A stretch of 64,000 bases of DNA from Phycisphaerae bacterium (GTDB lineage: Bacteria; Planctomycetota; Phycisphaerae; Phycisphaerales; SM1A02): NCBI GenBank assembly GCA_016795035.1, contig JAEUIT010000072.1, forward strand, positions 1 through 64,000, read 5' to 3'. Position numbers and translations under genes: made by a program. The stretch's first letter is position 1; every line of letters starts with the position of its first letter. The notes below the pieces were generated by a model, which made no database searches, was not told the DNA's origin, and worked only from the letters and a program-made list of their open reading frames with translations. This document shows, piece by piece, positions 54,666-63,046 of the stretch.

Positions 54666-56108
54666 TCAGCGAGTCGGCGTCTTCGGCGCAGGCGGCGCGG
54701 GCGGTGCCGGCGGCGGCGCCGTCGGCGCTGCCGTGGCCGCCTTCTCCCACTGCTTCGCGGCCTCAAGCATCAGCGTTCCGATCTCGCGCACGCGATCGAA
54801 GGTCGGCTCTCCGTTCAGGTAGGAGAGCTGCAGGATCCATTCGCCGTCGCGCATGCGGCACACCGTGGCCGGAATCTGCGAGGGCCCGTTCTTCATCATG
54901 AGCCGAGCCGCGGCGGAGCGGATCCCGTTCTCCGTCTTCTCCTCGCTCGACGGCGGATCGGCCGGCATCGTCGAGATCGCGTACGCGTTCATCTTCCCGA
55001 GCTCTTCCCACACGAGATCCGCGCCCGGCGCGTCGATCGCCTTCGTCACGCTGAGCATGATGCGCGTCCCCGCCGAACTCGTCGCCGCAGCCGACGCGAT
55101 GCCCTCGACCGAGCTGAGGTACGCATTCCGCGTTGCAGCCTCCATCCGGTTGAGTTGGGCGCCGAAGGCTGCGGCGGGGGTGTTCTTCATCGTCTGTCCG
55201 GCCCACTCCTTGCCGAGCTTCCCGACGGCCGGCTGCAGCGCCGCGGCCATGCTCGTCGAGAGGTCGCCGTCGTAGGCGATGAGCGCGAGGTCGAAGCCGG
55301 CGTTCGTCGTCGGCGGCGAGGAGAAGAGCGCCCACGCCGCGGCGGCGCCGCCCGCGCGGTACGCGCCTTCAAGCCGGCGCTTGCCGCCTCGGTACACGAT
55401 CATGTCGACCACGTCGGACGGCGTCTTCGGCGCGGTGAGCGATCCCGGCATCGACCGCTCGAATGCCTGCAACGCGGAGAGCCACGCCGGATCGGATGCC
55501 CCGAGCGCCACGCCCACGAACTCCGCCGTCGCCGACGCGTGGCCTTCCGACACCGCGCGGCGAGCCGTGGCCGCCTCGGCCGTGAACGACGGATCCGCGC
55601 CCGAGGGAAGACGCAGGAATTCGCGCAGCGGGAACTCCTGGTCCTGCGTCGCGCGGGCGAGCTCGCGGGTGACCGCAAGCGCGATCACGCGCGCCCGGAG
55701 CGACGCCGGAATCGCGCCGGAAGCGACCAACGACTCGAGAAGCGCGGTGTTGACGAAGATCGTCCGCTCGGCGTGCGAGTAGTACGCGAGCTGCTTACTC
55801 ACCGACGCCGCGATCATGGGCCGCGCGGCCTCGGCGGCGGCGTTCGCCGCGGCGAGATCGAGGCCCGACGCCAGCGCTTGCGCGACGAGATCCTTGCCGA
55901 CGGCCGCCATGATCGTCGCCGTGTCGGTCTCGACCAAGGGCGGTCGCGCGGCGAGCGGGCGACCGAGGACGTCCACGAGTCGTGCGTCGAGGTCGCTCGG
56001 AATGCCAGCGGTGGCGGCAGGCGGGGCGGTCGGCGTCTTGTCGTCGGCGACGAGCGGACCGGCGGCGGCGAGCGCGAGGATCGAGACGAGAACGAAGGGG
56101 CGCGGCAT
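54666..56108 (-). CDS. Secreted protein of unknown function
   Basis: 480 aa with a signal peptide (PFVLVSILALAAAGPLVADD). The mature protein is Ala-rich and largely helical. One segment (KQLAYYSHAERTIFVNTALL, then RARVIALAVTRELARATQDQ) resembles the helix of zincin-like proteases, but no HExxH is present. The end is Pro/Ala-rich (APTAPPPAPPAPPAPKTPTR). TACACT lies 6 nt before the ATG. It converges with top6A with no bases between the stops. Confidence 0.7.
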   Translation of the reverse strand: MPRPFVLVSILALAAAGPLVADDKTPTAPPAATAGIPSDLDARLVDVLGRPLAARPPLVETDTATIMAAVGKDLVAQALASGLDLAAANAAAEAARPMIAASVSKQLAYYSHAERTIFVNTALLESLVASGAIPASLRARVIALAVTRELARATQDQEFPLREFLRLPSGADPSFTAEAATARRAVSEGHASATAEFVGVALGASDPAWLSALQAFERSMPGSLTAPKTPSDVVDMIVYRGGKRRLEGAYRAGGAAAAWALFSSPPTTNAGFDLALIAYDGDLSTSMAAALQPAVGKLGKEWAGQTMKNTPAAAFGAQLNRMEAATRNAYLSSVEGIASAAATSSAGTRIMLSVTKAIDAPGADLVWEELGKMNAYAISTMPADPPSSEEKTENGIRSAAARLMMKNGPSQIPATVCRMRDGEWILQLSYLNGEPTFDRVREIGTLMLEAAKQWEKAATAAPTAPPPAPPAPPAPKTPTR

Positions 56109-56114
56109 GACGCG

Positions 56115-56120
56115 AGTGTA
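56115..56120 (-). promoter_or_regulatory. -10 box with transcription predicted to start at the ATG
   Basis: On the minus strand TACACT is followed by only 6 nt before the ATG at 56108, so transcription would begin at or next to the A of the start codon. No ribosome-binding site fits in this space. Confidence 0.45.
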
Positions 56121-56153
56121 GATCGGCCGACCCGCGAGGCCGATTCGGTCGCG

Positions 56154-57083
56154 TCAGTTCGTTGGTGCCGGTGCGCTCGTCTCCGGCATCGGCAAGACGA
56201 TCGTGAAGTCGCTTCCCTTGCCGACTTCGCTCCATAACTGCACGCGTCCGCCGTGCTCCTCCACGATCCGCCGCGTCGTCGCGAGCCCGAGGCCGGTGCC
56301 GCCGGGCTTACTCGTCATGTACGGGCGGAAGATCGCGTCGCGTCGCGTGGCGTCGATGCCGGGGCCGGTGTCGATGACGTGGATGCGGAGTTCGGGATCG
56401 ACCCGGTCGTCCTTCTGCCCGCGGGCGCTCGCCGGCGGCTCGACCCGCTCGACGCGGAGGATGAGCTCGCGGTGCCGCGTCGGCGGCTGGTCGGCCATGG
56501 CCTGGACCGCATTGATGAGGAGGTTGAGGATCGCCTGCTTCAGGAGGCCTTCGTCGACCTTCGCGACGAGCGGCATCGCGGGGATCTCGACGCGCTGCAC
56601 GACGCCATGGCGCTCCGCCTGCGGGAGGAAGAAGTCCGCGAGCTCCTCCACGATCTGCCGGACGTCGTGCGGCTGGGGATCGAGCTTCAGTCGGCCCGCA
56701 AAGCGCAGGAAGTCGGTGAGGATGTCGCGCAGGCGATTCGCTTCGCGCGAGAGCGCGTCGACGCGCCGCGTGAGCCGGTGCTTCGCGTCGTCGGGGAGTT
56801 CGCTGTCGCCGATCTCCTCGCCGACGAGCTGCGCGTTCAGGACCACCGTCGAGAGCGGGTTCTTGATCTCGTGGGCCAGGCCGCTCGTCATCGAGCCGAG
56901 TTCGGCGAGCCGCTCCGCCTGCTGCGCGCGGCTTTCGGCTTCACGCCGCTCCTCATCGCGCTTCGCCATGCGGGCGCGCAGGACAAGGGCGGCGCCCATT
57001 CCGCCGGCGCCAAGCCCGAGAAAGAAGCCTGTCAGAAGACCGGTCGCGTCCACAGATGCGCCTTGATATCGCGCCGACGACAT
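56154..57083 (-). CDS. Sensor histidine kinase
   Basis: 309 aa. A short N-terminal membrane helix (about 14-37, GLLTGFFLGLGAGGMGAALV) and a coiled-coil (KRDEERREAESRAQQAERLA) lead to HisKA, with phospho-acceptor His71 in LAHEIKNPLS. The ATPase domain has the N-box NLLINAVQAM, the G1 box DTGPGI (238-243) and the G2 box GGTGLGLA (261-268). No response regulator is adjacent and no PAS or periplasmic sensor is seen, so the input probably comes through partner proteins. This type resembles NtrB/ZraS-style kinases. Confidence 0.9.
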   Translation of the reverse strand: MSSARYQGASVDATGLLTGFFLGLGAGGMGAALVLRARMAKRDEERREAESRAQQAERLAELGSMTSGLAHEIKNPLSTVVLNAQLVGEEIGDSELPDDAKHRLTRRVDALSREANRLRDILTDFLRFAGRLKLDPQPHDVRQIVEELADFFLPQAERHGVVQRVEIPAMPLVAKVDEGLLKQAILNLLINAVQAMADQPPTRHRELILRVERVEPPASARGQKDDRVDPELRIHVIDTGPGIDATRRDAIFRPYMTSKPGGTGLGLATTRRIVEEHGGRVQLWSEVGKGSDFTIVLPMPETSAPAPTN

Positions 57084-57128
57084 CGATGTCGGCTGCGCGA
57101 GCGGCGCGACGCGCCTTGCGAACCAAAC

Positions 57129-57413
57129 TCAGGCGCTCGACGGAGTCGCGGCCTTCGCCGGCCGTCCGAGCGACTGCACCTTCGACGCCGACCAGCCCTT
57201 CGTACCCACGGCCGCGCAGTACTTCACGCGCTCGCCGTCCTTCAACGTTCGGAAGCCGTCGGGCTGCTCGATGACGCTGAAGTGCACGAAGATGTCCTGA
57301 CCGCCGGGACCGACGACGAAGCCGAAACCCTTGCGGGGATCGAACCACTTCACGGTGCCCTCTACGTCAACGAGGACGGACGTCTGCTCCGCCACGATTC
57401 GGGGATCGTCCAT
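57129..57413 (-). CDS. Cold-shock domain protein
   Basis: 94 aa single-strand nucleic-acid binder. The RNP1-like GTVKWFDPRKGFGFVVGPG and RNP2-like DIFVHFSVI motifs are intact. It carries a 15-residue N-terminal and a 25-residue C-terminal extension (SLGRPAKAATPSSA) relative to the about 67-aa CspA. The ATG at 57413 lies 8 nt after AGAGG; an upstream start at 57434 is less likely. RNA chaperone function fits its place beside pnp. Confidence 0.92.
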   Translation of the reverse strand: MDDPRIVAEQTSVLVDVEGTVKWFDPRKGFGFVVGPGGQDIFVHFSVIEQPDGFRTLKDGERVKYCAAVGTKGWSASKVQSLGRPAKAATPSSA

Positions 57414-57533
57414 GTGCCGCACCTCTTGCCGCACGGCCGAGTGGCCGCACGTCTACTTCAGATATGCGGCTACCCGCCGCACGCGGCCCATTGTGAATGC
57501 CTCGTGTGCGCACGGCAAGCGGCAACAGAAAGA

Positions 57534-57576
57534 AAGGCCGGATGAGAGGCGCTTCTCGCGCGTCTCATCCGGCCTT
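57534..57576 (-). terminator. Terminator of pnp
   Basis: AAGGCCGGATGAGA (57534-57547) pairs perfectly with TCTCATCCGGCCTT (57563-57576). On the minus strand it is followed by CTTTCTGTTG. It lies 64 bp after the pnp stop and before the cold-shock gene. Confidence 0.75.
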
Positions 57577-57639
57577 GTCGAGTGGAGTGACGTCTACAGA
57601 GTTCTACCGATGACGTCTGCCAGCGACCGTCGAGGGTGG

Positions 57640-59802
57640 TTAGCCACCCGCCGGGGCCGAACCGCCCGCGGCTTCCACGAGCAAAGCCTTACGCGACAAC
57701 TTGATGCGGCCGTTCTCGTCGATGTTGATGACCTTCACGCGGATGCTGTCGCCGACCTTGACGACGTCGCTCACGGTCTTCACGTAGCCCTGTGCGAGCT
57801 CGCTGACGTGGCACATGCCGTCGGTTCCAGGGACGAGTTCGACGAAGGCGCCGAAGTCCTTGACCGACACGACGCGGCCTTCGAAGACCGAGCCGACCTT
57901 GATTTCGGCGCCGAGCGCCTCGACTTCGGCCTTCGCCTGGCCAGCCTTCTCGGCGTCGGCACAGGCGATGAAGACGGTGCCATCTTCCTCGACGTCGATC
58001 TGGGCGCCGGTGCGCTCCTGGATCGAGCGGATCGTCTTGCCGCCCGGGCCGATGAGCTTGCCGATCTTGTCGGGGTCGATCTTGACCGTGATGATCCGCG
58101 GCGCGAACTTCGAGATGTCCGCACGCGGCTTCGCGATCACGCTCTCCATCTGCGCGATGATCTGGAGACGGCCTTCCTTCGCCTGCGTGAAGATCTGCTC
58201 GATCTCGGCAACGCTGAGACCGCGGGCCTTCAGGTCAAGCTGAATGCCGGTGATGCCCTCGCGCGTGCCCGAGACCTTGAAGTCCATCTCGCCGAAGAAG
58301 TCTTCCTCGCCGATGATGTCGGTGACGTGCGTGACCTTGCCGGTCGAGTCGGTGAAGCGACCGACCGAAATGCCGGCGCAGGTGTTCTTGATCGGGACGC
58401 CCGCGTCCATGAGCGCGAGGCAGCCGCCGCAGACCGACGCCATGCTCGACGAGCCGTTCGACTCGGTGATGTCGCTCACGATGCGGATCGTGTAGGGGAA
58501 CTCTTCGCTCGACGGAAGGATCGCGAGGAGCGAACGTTCCGCAAGGGCGCCGTGGCCGAGCTCGCGCCGGCCCGGGCCGGCGATGCGGCCCGCTTCGCCG
58601 GTGCAGAAGGGCGGGAAGTTGTAGTGGAGGTAGAACTTCTTCGCGTACTCGGGGAGAAGTCCGTCGACGATCTGCTCGTCCTTGATCGTGCCGAGCGTGC
58701 AGGTGACGAGCGACTGCGTCTCGCCACGCTGGAAGAACGCCGAGCCGTGCGTGCGCGGGAAGATCGCGACCGACATGTCGAGCGGACGGATCTCGCGGAG
58801 ACCGCGGCCGTCGGCGCGGATGCCGTGCTGCGACACGAGGTAGTGCGTGATCTTCTTCTCGAGGATGCGGAGCGCTTCCTTCGCCTCGCGGGCTCGCTTC
58901 TCGAGCTTGACGTGCTCGGAGTACGCGATGCCTTCGGGGATCGCGAAGTAGGTCTTGAGGACCTCGTCCTTGATCGCGTCGACGGCGTCGTTGCGGGCGT
59001 GCTTGCCCTTGATCTTGCGGGCTTCGACCATGCGGTCGTAGGCCTTCTCCTTGACGAGCTTCATGACCTCGTCGCTCGGGAGAACCGGGTCGCCCATCTT
59101 CGGCGCCGGCGCGTTCGCGCCGCGGCGGAGCTCTTCGATGAGTTCGAGCGTCGGCTTGATGCCTTGCTCGAGGCCGAAGCGGATCGCCTCGACCATCGAC
59201 GCCTCGTCGACTTCGGCGGCGCCGACTTCGATCATGTTGATGCCGTCCTTGTGGCCGGAGAGGACGAGATCGATGTCGGAGTACTCGAGCTGCGACTGCG
59301 TCGGGTTCAGGACGAACTGCGCGCCCTTCTCGGTGACGATGCGGCCGACGCGCACGGTCGCGACCGGGCCGAGAAACGGCGCGTCGGTGAGCGACAGGGC
59401 GGCCGACGCCGCGGTGCACGCAATGACGTCGGAGTCATTCTGCGTGTCGTGGCTCATGACGAGCGCCTGGAGCTGGATCTCGTCGATGAAGCCCTCGGGG
59501 AAGAGCGGACGGATCGGGCGATCCATCATGCGCATCGTGAGGACTTCCTTCTCGCTCGGCTGGCCTTCGCGCTTCTTGAAGCCGCCCGGGAACTTGCCCG
59601 CGGCCGGAGTCTTCTCGCGGTAGTCGCAGGTGAGGGGGAAGAAGTCGATGCCGGCGCGGGGATTCGCGCGGACGGCGGTGGCGAGGACGACGGTCTCGCC
59701 GTAGCTCGCGACGACGGCGCCCGACGCGAGCTTCGCGACGCGGCCGGTTTCGAGGCGGAGCGTGCGCCCGCCGATGATCTTTTCGACAACAGTGATTGGC
59801 AT
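57640..59802 (-). CDS. pnp: Polyribonucleotide nucleotidyltransferase (PNPase)
   Basis: 720 aa phosphorolytic 3'-5' exoribonuclease of the RNA degradosome. Two RNase PH domains (DYREKTPAAGKFPGGFKKRE, then the catalytic half with MASVCGGCLALMDAGVPI and DFKVSGTREGITGIQLDLK) flank an all-helical domain. A KH domain (IGPGGKTIRSIQERTGAQID) and an S1 domain (VSVKDFGAFVELVPGTDGMC) close the protein. The ATG follows AAGGA by 8 nt. rpsO lies upstream in the usual rpsO-pnp order, but each gene has its own terminator. Confidence 0.97.
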   Translation of the reverse strand: MPITVVEKIIGGRTLRLETGRVAKLASGAVVASYGETVVLATAVRANPRAGIDFFPLTCDYREKTPAAGKFPGGFKKREGQPSEKEVLTMRMMDRPIRPLFPEGFIDEIQLQALVMSHDTQNDSDVIACTAASAALSLTDAPFLGPVATVRVGRIVTEKGAQFVLNPTQSQLEYSDIDLVLSGHKDGINMIEVGAAEVDEASMVEAIRFGLEQGIKPTLELIEELRRGANAPAPKMGDPVLPSDEVMKLVKEKAYDRMVEARKIKGKHARNDAVDAIKDEVLKTYFAIPEGIAYSEHVKLEKRAREAKEALRILEKKITHYLVSQHGIRADGRGLREIRPLDMSVAIFPRTHGSAFFQRGETQSLVTCTLGTIKDEQIVDGLLPEYAKKFYLHYNFPPFCTGEAGRIAGPGRRELGHGALAERSLLAILPSSEEFPYTIRIVSDITESNGSSSMASVCGGCLALMDAGVPIKNTCAGISVGRFTDSTGKVTHVTDIIGEEDFFGEMDFKVSGTREGITGIQLDLKARGLSVAEIEQIFTQAKEGRLQIIAQMESVIAKPRADISKFAPRIITVKIDPDKIGKLIGPGGKTIRSIQERTGAQIDVEEDGTVFIACADAEKAGQAKAEVEALGAEIKVGSVFEGRVVSVKDFGAFVELVPGTDGMCHVSELAQGYVKTVSDVVKVGDSIRVKVINIDENGRIKLSRKALLVEAAGGSAPAGG

Positions 59803-60053
59803 AGTTCTAGTCCTTCTGTGTTGTCCGCTGACTCGACTCTTTTGATTCGGCTAGAGGGCGCGGGGCAACGAACTGCCGTCGTCATGACGGAAGCTCGGTC
59901 TGCAACGCGCCCACAGTCGAACCAGTCGGAACGTCTTGTCGCGAACGCTTCGGCGCCGGCCTTCCACCATGGAACGCACGCGCGCCGACCGATTGCGGAA
60001 TGGTCGACATCCGCTCGCCCTTCGCCTTTCGACGAAACAGGGTCGAGCGGGGT

Positions 60054-60088
60054 AACGAAAACGGCGGCGCGATTCGTCGCGCCGCCGT
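60054..60088 (-). terminator. Rho-independent terminator of rpsO
   Basis: ACGGCGGCGCGA (60061-60072) pairs perfectly with TCGCGCCGCCGT (60077-60088) over a 4-nt loop. On the minus strand it is followed by TTTCGTTACC. It starts 4 bp after the rpsO stop and separates rpsO from pnp. Confidence 0.85.
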
Positions 60089-60092
60089 CGGT

Positions 60093-60362
60093 TTACTTGC
60101 GGAGTCCGAGCTTCTTGATCAGTTCCTGGTAGCGGTCGCGATCAGTCGTCGCGAGGTACTTGAGGAGCCGATTTCGTCGGCCGACCATCAAGAGGAGGCC
60201 GCGCCGCGAGGCGTGGTCCATCTTGTTGCCCTTGAGGTGGTCGTTCAGCGCGACGATGCGCTCGGTGAGGATGGCGACCTGCACTTCCGGGCTGCCCACG
60301 TCCTTGTCGTGACGACGGTGGGAGCGGATGACGCTGGTTCGCTTGGCTTGAGAAATGGTCAT
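60093..60362 (-). CDS. rpsO: 30S ribosomal protein S15
   Basis: 89 aa, the canonical length. It binds 16S rRNA early in small-subunit assembly. [39 protein letters not shown] and [20 protein letters not shown] are the S15 signatures. The ATG at 60362 is fixed by family length; GAGA lies about 8 nt upstream. It neighbours pnp, as in most bacteria. Confidence 0.97.
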   Translation of the reverse strand: MTISQAKRTSVIRSHRRHDKDVGSPEVQVAILTERIVALNDHLKGNKMDHASRRGLLLMVGRRNRLLKYLATTDRDRYQELIKKLGLRK

Positions 60363-60512
60363 TTGGCGATTCTCTGTCATTGGCCCCGCAACGCATGGCG
60401 AGGCCGAGTTCTGACTCGTTTGAAGAATCGCGAATGCTAACGGAAGGGCCCGGAGCCCGCAAGGAGTTTGTGGGGGCGGGAGGTATGCCGAACGAGCGAC
60501 AGCCGGGGGATT

Positions 60513-60930
60513 GCCCCCTCCGTCATCGCTTCGCGATGCCACCTCCCCCACGAAACGTGGGGGAGGAGTGGCCTTTAGATCCTCCCCCAGCTCCGCTGGG
60601 GGAGGGGGACCGTCGCGCTAGCGACGGTGGTGGGGGCTGGGCCTCTATCTGTCTCTGCTTTCTGTCTCGGCTTTCTGCTCGCCCCCTCCGTCATCGCTTC
60701 GCGATGCCACCTCCCCCACGAAACGTGGGGGAGGAGTGGCTTTTAGATCCTCCCCGAGCTCCGCTGGGGGAGGGGGACCGTCGCGAAGCGACGGTGGTGG
60801 GGGCTGGCCAAAACCAGCCTGGGGCCCTTCGCGGCGGAGCCGCGACTCAGCCATTCGACCGTCGCGCGAGCGACGGTGGTGGGGGCTCGCCCTCCCTCTG
60901 TCTCGGCTTTCTGTCTCGGCTTTCTGCTCA
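60513..60930. repeat. Tandem multi-hairpin repeat element, two full copies and a partial third
   Basis: Unit 1 is 60513-60680. Unit 2 starts at 60681 and keeps the hairpin block to about 60807. A third copy keeps only the end (60858-60930). Each full unit strings together hairpins: ATCGCTTCGCGAT, CCTCCCCCACGAAACGTGGG with its GGAGG partner, CCTCCCCCAGCTCCGCTGGG with its partner, and ACCGTCGCGCTAGCGACGGT. A pyrimidine-rich tail with TCTGTCTCGGCTTTCTG repeats follows. Units 1 and 2 are almost identical. It fills the space between rpsO and a dockerin gene and resembles REP/BIME-type elements. It is non-coding. Confidence 0.85.
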
Positions 60931-60932
60931 CC

Positions 60933-62114
60933 TCACCCCGTCCACGCCGCCAAAAGGAGCGTCAGGTCCGGCCCGCTCACCGTGCCATCGCCGTTCAGGT
61001 CGGCGAGGGTCGGCCGCGTCGTTCCCCAGGCCGCGAGAAGGAGCCCGAGGTCGTCGCCACTGACCGCCCCGTCGCCGTTGAGGTCGGCCGGGGTCTTGAG
61101 CGCCACCGCCCCGGAGTCGGGGTCGACGATCAGCCCCGACACGTCGACCGCCTCGAACATGAAGCCCTTCAGGTCGCCGAGCGACGACAGCGCGTCGTCG
61201 TCCCACCGGACATCGTGCGTCCCGGTCACGTACCAGTTCGAGCCGTTGTCCGCCAAGATGATCCCGTAGGTCTTCATCGCCTCGACGATCGGCCGCACCT
61301 CGACCGGGAAGTCGCCGACATTCACGGACGACTTCAACCGGAAGCGCTGCCCCATCGGCGGCCGCGCGGGATTGGTCGATGAGCTCGCGTCGTGCCGCGC
61401 CGGCCAGACGTGGGCTTTCCGAGTCTGCACGCACGTGAAGCGGAGCGCATGGCGGATCTCGCCGCTCGCGACCTCGTCGTAGCGAACGAGACCGGGCAAG
61501 ATCGGGAGGCCGGCGGCGTCAGCGCTTGTCCAGCCGTCCGGTCGGAGCGCGTTACTCGAGAGGTCCCACCGCGCGCCCGAGCCGGCGGTCCACGCGCCGT
61601 CCTTCGCGGGGTAGGCCGCGTACAGCTCATGCAGCGTGCACGGTTCGCCGTCGGCGCCGAGCTGCACGATCAGGATGTGTCGATCGCCGTCGCTGTCGGG
61701 TCCGCCCTCGATCGGCGGGTTCGGCGGGATCGGGTACGGACCGGGATCGCTCTCCGAGTCGTACTCGAACGAGACGTCGACAAGCGGCTGGTCGAAGGGG
61801 ACGACGACGAACGGAATGCCGATCGGCGCGCCGCGATAGAAGGTGCCGAAGTCGGGATGGACGCCGACACTCGTGCCGATCGTCGCGATGTACGCGTCGG
61901 ACGAAGGATCGACGGGCAGCGTGTCGATCGGCACGTTCCAGATGTTGTTCGCCGGGAAGAGCGGGCAACCGCCGACGTCGTCGCCGGCTGCAACGGGGAG
62001 TGCGAAGGCGAGGATCGCAAACGCGCCGAGGCTGCAACGCAGAGTTGCCCGACGCTCACGCGCGAGCGGCGAATGCGTTGATCTGATCAAAGGCGGCGGA
62101 GAAGTACGCTTCAT
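60933..62114 (-). CDS. Secreted protein with C-terminal dockerin-like repeats
   Basis: 393 aa with a signal peptide (SLGAFAILAFALPVAAGDD). The main domain begins CPLFPANNIWNVPIDTLPVD and contains SVGVHPDFGTFYRGAPIGIP, CTLHELYAAYP and ALRFTCVQTRKAHVWPARHD. This is a recognisable but functionally unassigned family found in several soil and planctomycete lineages. Residues 343-393 are two calcium-binding dockerin-like repeats (DLNGDGAVSGDDLGLLLAAW and DLNGDGTVSGPDLTLLLAAW). The ATG at 62114 overlaps the 3' end of the dehydrogenase gene by 59 bp; a TTG at 62090 would shorten the overlap. The stop touches the repeat array. Confidence 0.8.
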   Translation of the reverse strand: MKRTSPPPLIRSTHSPLARERRATLRCSLGAFAILAFALPVAAGDDVGGCPLFPANNIWNVPIDTLPVDPSSDAYIATIGTSVGVHPDFGTFYRGAPIGIPFVVVPFDQPLVDVSFEYDSESDPGPYPIPPNPPIEGGPDSDGDRHILIVQLGADGEPCTLHELYAAYPAKDGAWTAGSGARWDLSSNALRPDGWTSADAAGLPILPGLVRYDEVASGEIRHALRFTCVQTRKAHVWPARHDASSSTNPARPPMGQRFRLKSSVNVGDFPVEVRPIVEAMKTYGIILADNGSNWYVTGTHDVRWDDDALSSLGDLKGFMFEAVDVSGLIVDPDSGAVALKTPADLNGDGAVSGDDLGLLLAAWGTTRPTLADLNGDGTVSGPDLTLLLAAWTG

Positions 62115-62988
62115 AGGTGTCTCGCTCCACGAAGCCGAGGTGCGGCGTCGCCAAACATTGCGGCAGCTGAAGGATCGGATCCGACGCCCCAAGCACCGGC
62201 TCGCGCTCGAAGACGTCGATCGCCGCGCGCCCCGGTCGACCCTTTCGTAGCGCCGTCTCGAGCGCGCCCGGCACGACGAGTTCCGCGCGGCTCGTATTGA
62301 GGAAGATCGCATCGCGATCCATGCGCGCGAAGTCCTCGGCGGTCACGATTCCGCGCGTTTCGGGCGTGAGCCGTAGATGAAGCGACACGAGATCGCACGC
62401 GGCGAAGAACTCCTCGCGCGACGCGGCGCACGTCAGGCCGTCGGCACGGGCCCGATCGAGCGTCGTCTCGCGTCCCCACGCCACGACCTCGGCGCCGAAC
62501 GCCGAGACAAGCCGCGCGACCTGCACGCCGATTCGTCCGTAGCCATAGATTCCGAAGCGTCGGCCCCGGAGCGTGCGCCCGAGCGAGCGTTGCCAGCCGC
62601 CCGCCTTGAGATTCGTCGCCTCGTCGACGAGATGCCGCAGGCTCGCGAGCGCGAGAAGCACCGTGAGTTCCGCGGTGCCCGCGCCGCCGCCCGCGCTCTC
62701 CGTGACCACGATGCCGCGGCGCTCGCACGCCGCGCGGTCAAGGTGCGGCCCGACCTTGCCGGTCTGGGCGATGAGGCGGAGGCGCGGCAGCCGGTCGAGC
62801 AGCGCCGCGTCGATCGCGGTGCGCTCGCGGATCAGGATCACGGCCTCGGCGTCGCGCAGCCGGACCGCAAGGTCGTCGCGGTCGCGCGGCGCCGTCGTGA
62901 GCACGGTGACGTCGTGGCCGCGGGCCTTCTCGAACGCCGTGAGCGTGCGGACGCATTCGGCGTAGTCATCGAGGACGACGATCTGCAC
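62056..62988 (-). CDS. D-isomer-specific 2-hydroxyacid dehydrogenase family protein
   Basis: 310 aa NAD(P)-dependent dehydrogenase. The Rossmann motif is YGYGRIGVQVARL (Gly-x-Gly-x2-Gly near 149-154). The catalytic residues are Arg234 (NTSRAELV), Glu263 (DVFEREP) and His283 (TPHLGF). The N-terminal substrate lobe has LIRERTAIDAALLDRLPRLR. The substrate is not readable; D-3-phosphoglycerate, glyoxylate or other 2-oxo acids are options. A GTG start is used, 9 nt after TACGCT on the minus strand. It is divergent from the carboxyltransferase gene. Confidence 0.92.
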   Translation of the reverse strand: MQIVVLDDYAECVRTLTAFEKARGHDVTVLTTAPRDRDDLAVRLRDAEAVILIRERTAIDAALLDRLPRLRLIAQTGKVGPHLDRAACERRGIVVTESAGGGAGTAELTVLLALASLRHLVDEATNLKAGGWQRSLGRTLRGRRFGIYGYGRIGVQVARLVSAFGAEVVAWGRETTLDRARADGLTCAASREEFFAACDLVSLHLRLTPETRGIVTAEDFARMDRDAIFLNTSRAELVVPGALETALRKGRPGRAAIDVFEREPVLGASDPILQLPQCLATPHLGFVERDTYEAYFSAAFDQINAFAARA

Positions 62989-62997
62989 GGAACCCGA

Positions 62998-63003
62998 AGC
63001 GTA
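62998..63003 (-). promoter_or_regulatory. -10 box for the dehydrogenase gene (leaderless pattern)
   Basis: On the minus strand TACGCT is followed by exactly 9 nt and then the GTG at 62988. It supports the GTG as the start. The divergent box at 63032 lies 28 bp away. Confidence 0.5.
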
Positions 63004-63031
63004 TCGCCGCCCTTCGTTCGCCGCCCTTCTG

Positions 63032-63037
63032 TATCTT
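63032..63037 (+). promoter_or_regulatory. -10 box for the carboxyltransferase gene (leaderless pattern)
   Basis: TATCTT is followed by exactly 9 nt and then the ATG at 63047, with no ribosome-binding site in the gap. It is the mirror image of the box serving the dehydrogenase gene. Confidence 0.5.
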
Positions 63038-63046
63038 CATCCGCCT

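Noticed and set aside
54666-56108. Zinc metalloprotease call for the secreted 480-aa protein
   Set aside because: The helix is reminiscent of M48-like proteins but there is no HExxH or other metal site, so no enzymatic function is assigned.
60380-61063. Plus-strand frame with repeated peptide blocks between rpsO and the dockerin gene
   Set aside because: The peptide repeats come from the DNA hairpin elements; the frame is low-complexity and overlaps the 3' end of a real minus-strand gene.
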